Source of the DNA: CAYZAW01 sp964476505
GTDB lineage: Bacteria; Bacillota; Clostridia; Christensenellales; CAG-138
DNA: 13,773 bases
Assembly: GCA_964476505.1 (NCBI GenBank)
Contig: CAYZAW010000051.1
Coordinates: 1 to 13,773, forward strand
Direction of reading: 5' to 3'
Below the pieces are notes generated by a model, which saw only the letters and a list, made by a program, of their open reading frames with translations, ran no database searches and was not told the DNA's origin. The number at the start of each line of letters is the position of its first letter. The stretch's first letter is position 1. Both the position numbers and the translations under genes were made by a program. Below are positions 12,697-13,773 of this stretch, in pieces.

Positions 12697-13773
12697 ATGA
12701 AGAAGATCATTGCCCTGTTGTTAGTATTGACTCTCTGTGCTGCCGTTTTCGCAGGCTGCGCACAGCAGGCTCCCGCTCCGGAAGCTCCCGCTCCTGAAGC
12801 ACCCGCCCCCGAAGCGCCCGCTCCGGAAGCTCCCGCCGAGCCCGAAGCGCCCGCCGCCACCGGCAGCGTGTACTACCTCAACTTCAAGCCCGAGGCTGAT
12901 GAAGCCTGGCAGGCGCTGGCTGCGCAGTATACGCAGGAGACCGGCGTTCCCGTTAAGGTTGTTACTGCCGCTTCCGGCGAGTACAACAACACCCTGACTT
13001 CCGAGATGGATAAGTCCGAGGCACCCACCCTGTTCCAGTGCGGCAACCAGGGCGCTCTGAAGACTTGGGGCGAGTACTGCCTCGATCTGTCCGGCTCCGA
13101 TTTCTACAAAGAAATGACCACCGACGATTTCAACCTCTTTGGCGCTAACGGCGAAGTGCTGGCTGCCGGTTACTGCTACGAAGCATTCGGCATCATCGTG
13201 AACAAGGCGCTGTTGACCAAGGCCGGTTACTCTCTGGCAGACATCAAGGACTACGCTTCCCTGAAGGCCGTTGCAGACGACATCCATGCCCGCGCTTCCG
13301 AGCTGGGCTTTGATGCCTTCTCCTCCGCCGGTTTGGACGGTTCCTCTTCCTGGCGTTTCTCCGGTCACCTTGCAAACATGCCTCTGTACTATGAGTTCCG
13401 TGACGATAGCATCACCGCACAGCCCGCTACCATCACCGGCAAGTACTTAGATGCTTACAAGAACATCTGGGATCTGTACATCACCGATACCGCTACCTCC
13501 GGCGCAAACCTTGCCACCGCTACCGGCGACATGTCTAGCGGGGAATTCAAAGAGGGTAAGGCTGTGTTCTATCAGAACGGTACTTGGGAATACGCAAGCC
13601 TCGTAGAAGCAGGCATTGCCGCTTCCGATCTGGCGATGATCCCCATCTACTGCGGCGTTGAAGGCGAAGAAAAAGCCGGTCTGTGCTGCGGCACCGAGAA
13701 CTGCTGGGCGGTCAACAACACCGCTTCCGAAGAAAACATCAAGGCTACTCTGGACTTCATGAAGTGGGTCGTT
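12697..13773 (+). CDS. ABC transporter solute-binding lipoprotein (sugar type), 3' end outside window
   Basis: The first 359 codons of an extracellular solute-binding protein of the family-1 (carbohydrate) type. A lipoprotein signal ends in the lipobox VFAGC, so Cys21 would be lipidated and the protein tethered to the outer face of the membrane. A Pro/Ala/Glu linker follows, with four APAPE units (residues 25-44). The binding domain shows EYNNTLTSEMDKSEAPTLFQ, AFGIIVNKALL, GEFKEGKAVFYQNGTWEYA and CWAVNNTASEENIKATLDF, all usual for sugar-binding proteins. The ATG at 12697 follows AAAGGTG (12683-12689). Permease genes probably lie beyond the right edge. Placement 90 bases after a LacI-type regulator implies a sugar or glycoside ligand. 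Unusually, at least seven cysteines occur in the mature domain. Codon choice (many GCT, GGT, TCC) suggests high expression. Confidence 0.93.
   Translation, partial: MKKIIALLLVLTLCAAVFAGCAQQAPAPEAPAPEAPAPEAPAPEAPAEPEAPAATGSVYYLNFKPEADEAWQALAAQYTQETGVPVKVVTAASGEYNNTLTSEMDKSEAPTLFQCGNQGALKTWGEYCLDLSGSDFYKEMTTDDFNLFGANGEVLAAGYCYEAFGIIVNKALLTKAGYSLADIKDYASLKAVADDIHARASELGFDAFSSAGLDGSSSWRFSGHLANMPLYYEFRDDSITAQPATITGKYLDAYKNIWDLYITDTATSGANLATATGDMSSGEFKEGKAVFYQNGTWEYASLVEAGIAASDLAMIPIYCGVEGEEKAGLCCGTENCWAVNNTASEENIKATLDFMKWVV
12769..12858 (+). repeat. 15-bp tandem repeat encoding the lipoprotein linker
   Basis: Four 15-base units encoding APAPE begin at 12769, 12784, 12799 and 12814 and differ only at third codon positions (GCT/GCA/GCG, CCG/CCT/CCC). 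A degenerate tail encoding APAEPEAPAA runs to 12858. The linker holds the binding domain away from the lipid anchor; copy number may vary between strains. Confidence 0.85.

Noticed and set aside
12721..13368. Minus-strand open frame of 215 codons with Gly/Ser repeats
   Set aside because: It is the complement of the lipoprotein gene; its repeats simply mirror the APAPE-coding DNA.

Overview
The window looks like a stretch of a bacterial chromosome from a low-oxygen Firmicute, most likely a Clostridia lineage. This is inferred from a textbook T-box leucine riboswitch, strong AGGAGG-type ribosome binding sites, a diaminopimelate pathway gene, a GGGtGRT-family protein paired with a NifU-like scaffold, and moderately high GC content. 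A run of N bases inside leuS shows it comes from a draft assembly. I see no phage, transposase, integrase or CRISPR array.

Layout from left to right. (1) 1-1513, minus strand: a two-gene operon of a NifU-like iron-sulfur scaffold protein followed by a GGGtGRT-family protein of unknown function that runs off the left edge. (2) 1710-2877: a small three-helix membrane protein (plus) converges on a YegS/DgkB-type lipid kinase (minus), with four bases between the stop codons. (3) 2878-3304: a long intergenic region with an extended -10 promoter, a possible 24-codon ORF, a fragment resembling a tRNA 3' end, and a stack of about eight hairpins. (4) 3305-5970: a tight plus-strand operon dapF-psuK-psuG, joining diaminopimelate epimerase to pseudouridine salvage. 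(5) 5994-8733: promoter, T-box leader and leuS, with a 26-base N gap. (6) 8734-10197: a bidirectional terminator, a perfect 14-bp inverted repeat, then a minus-strand secreted L,D-transpeptidase with SH3-like repeats. (7) 10349-11236: a divergent M14-family zinc carboxypeptidase, probably acting on cell-wall peptides. (8) 11355-13773: a consensus promoter surrounded by repeated GGAAACG-type operators, a LacI-family regulator, and a sugar-type ABC transporter lipoprotein that runs off the right edge.

How the genes fit together: three sections concern the cell envelope (DapF makes meso-diaminopimelate, the L,D-transpeptidase cross-links peptidoglycan, and the M14 peptidase probably trims diaminopimelate-containing peptides). 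The right end is the start of a self-regulated carbohydrate uptake operon. The least described module is the NifU-like/GGGtGRT pair. The least explained DNA is the hairpin stack before dapF.
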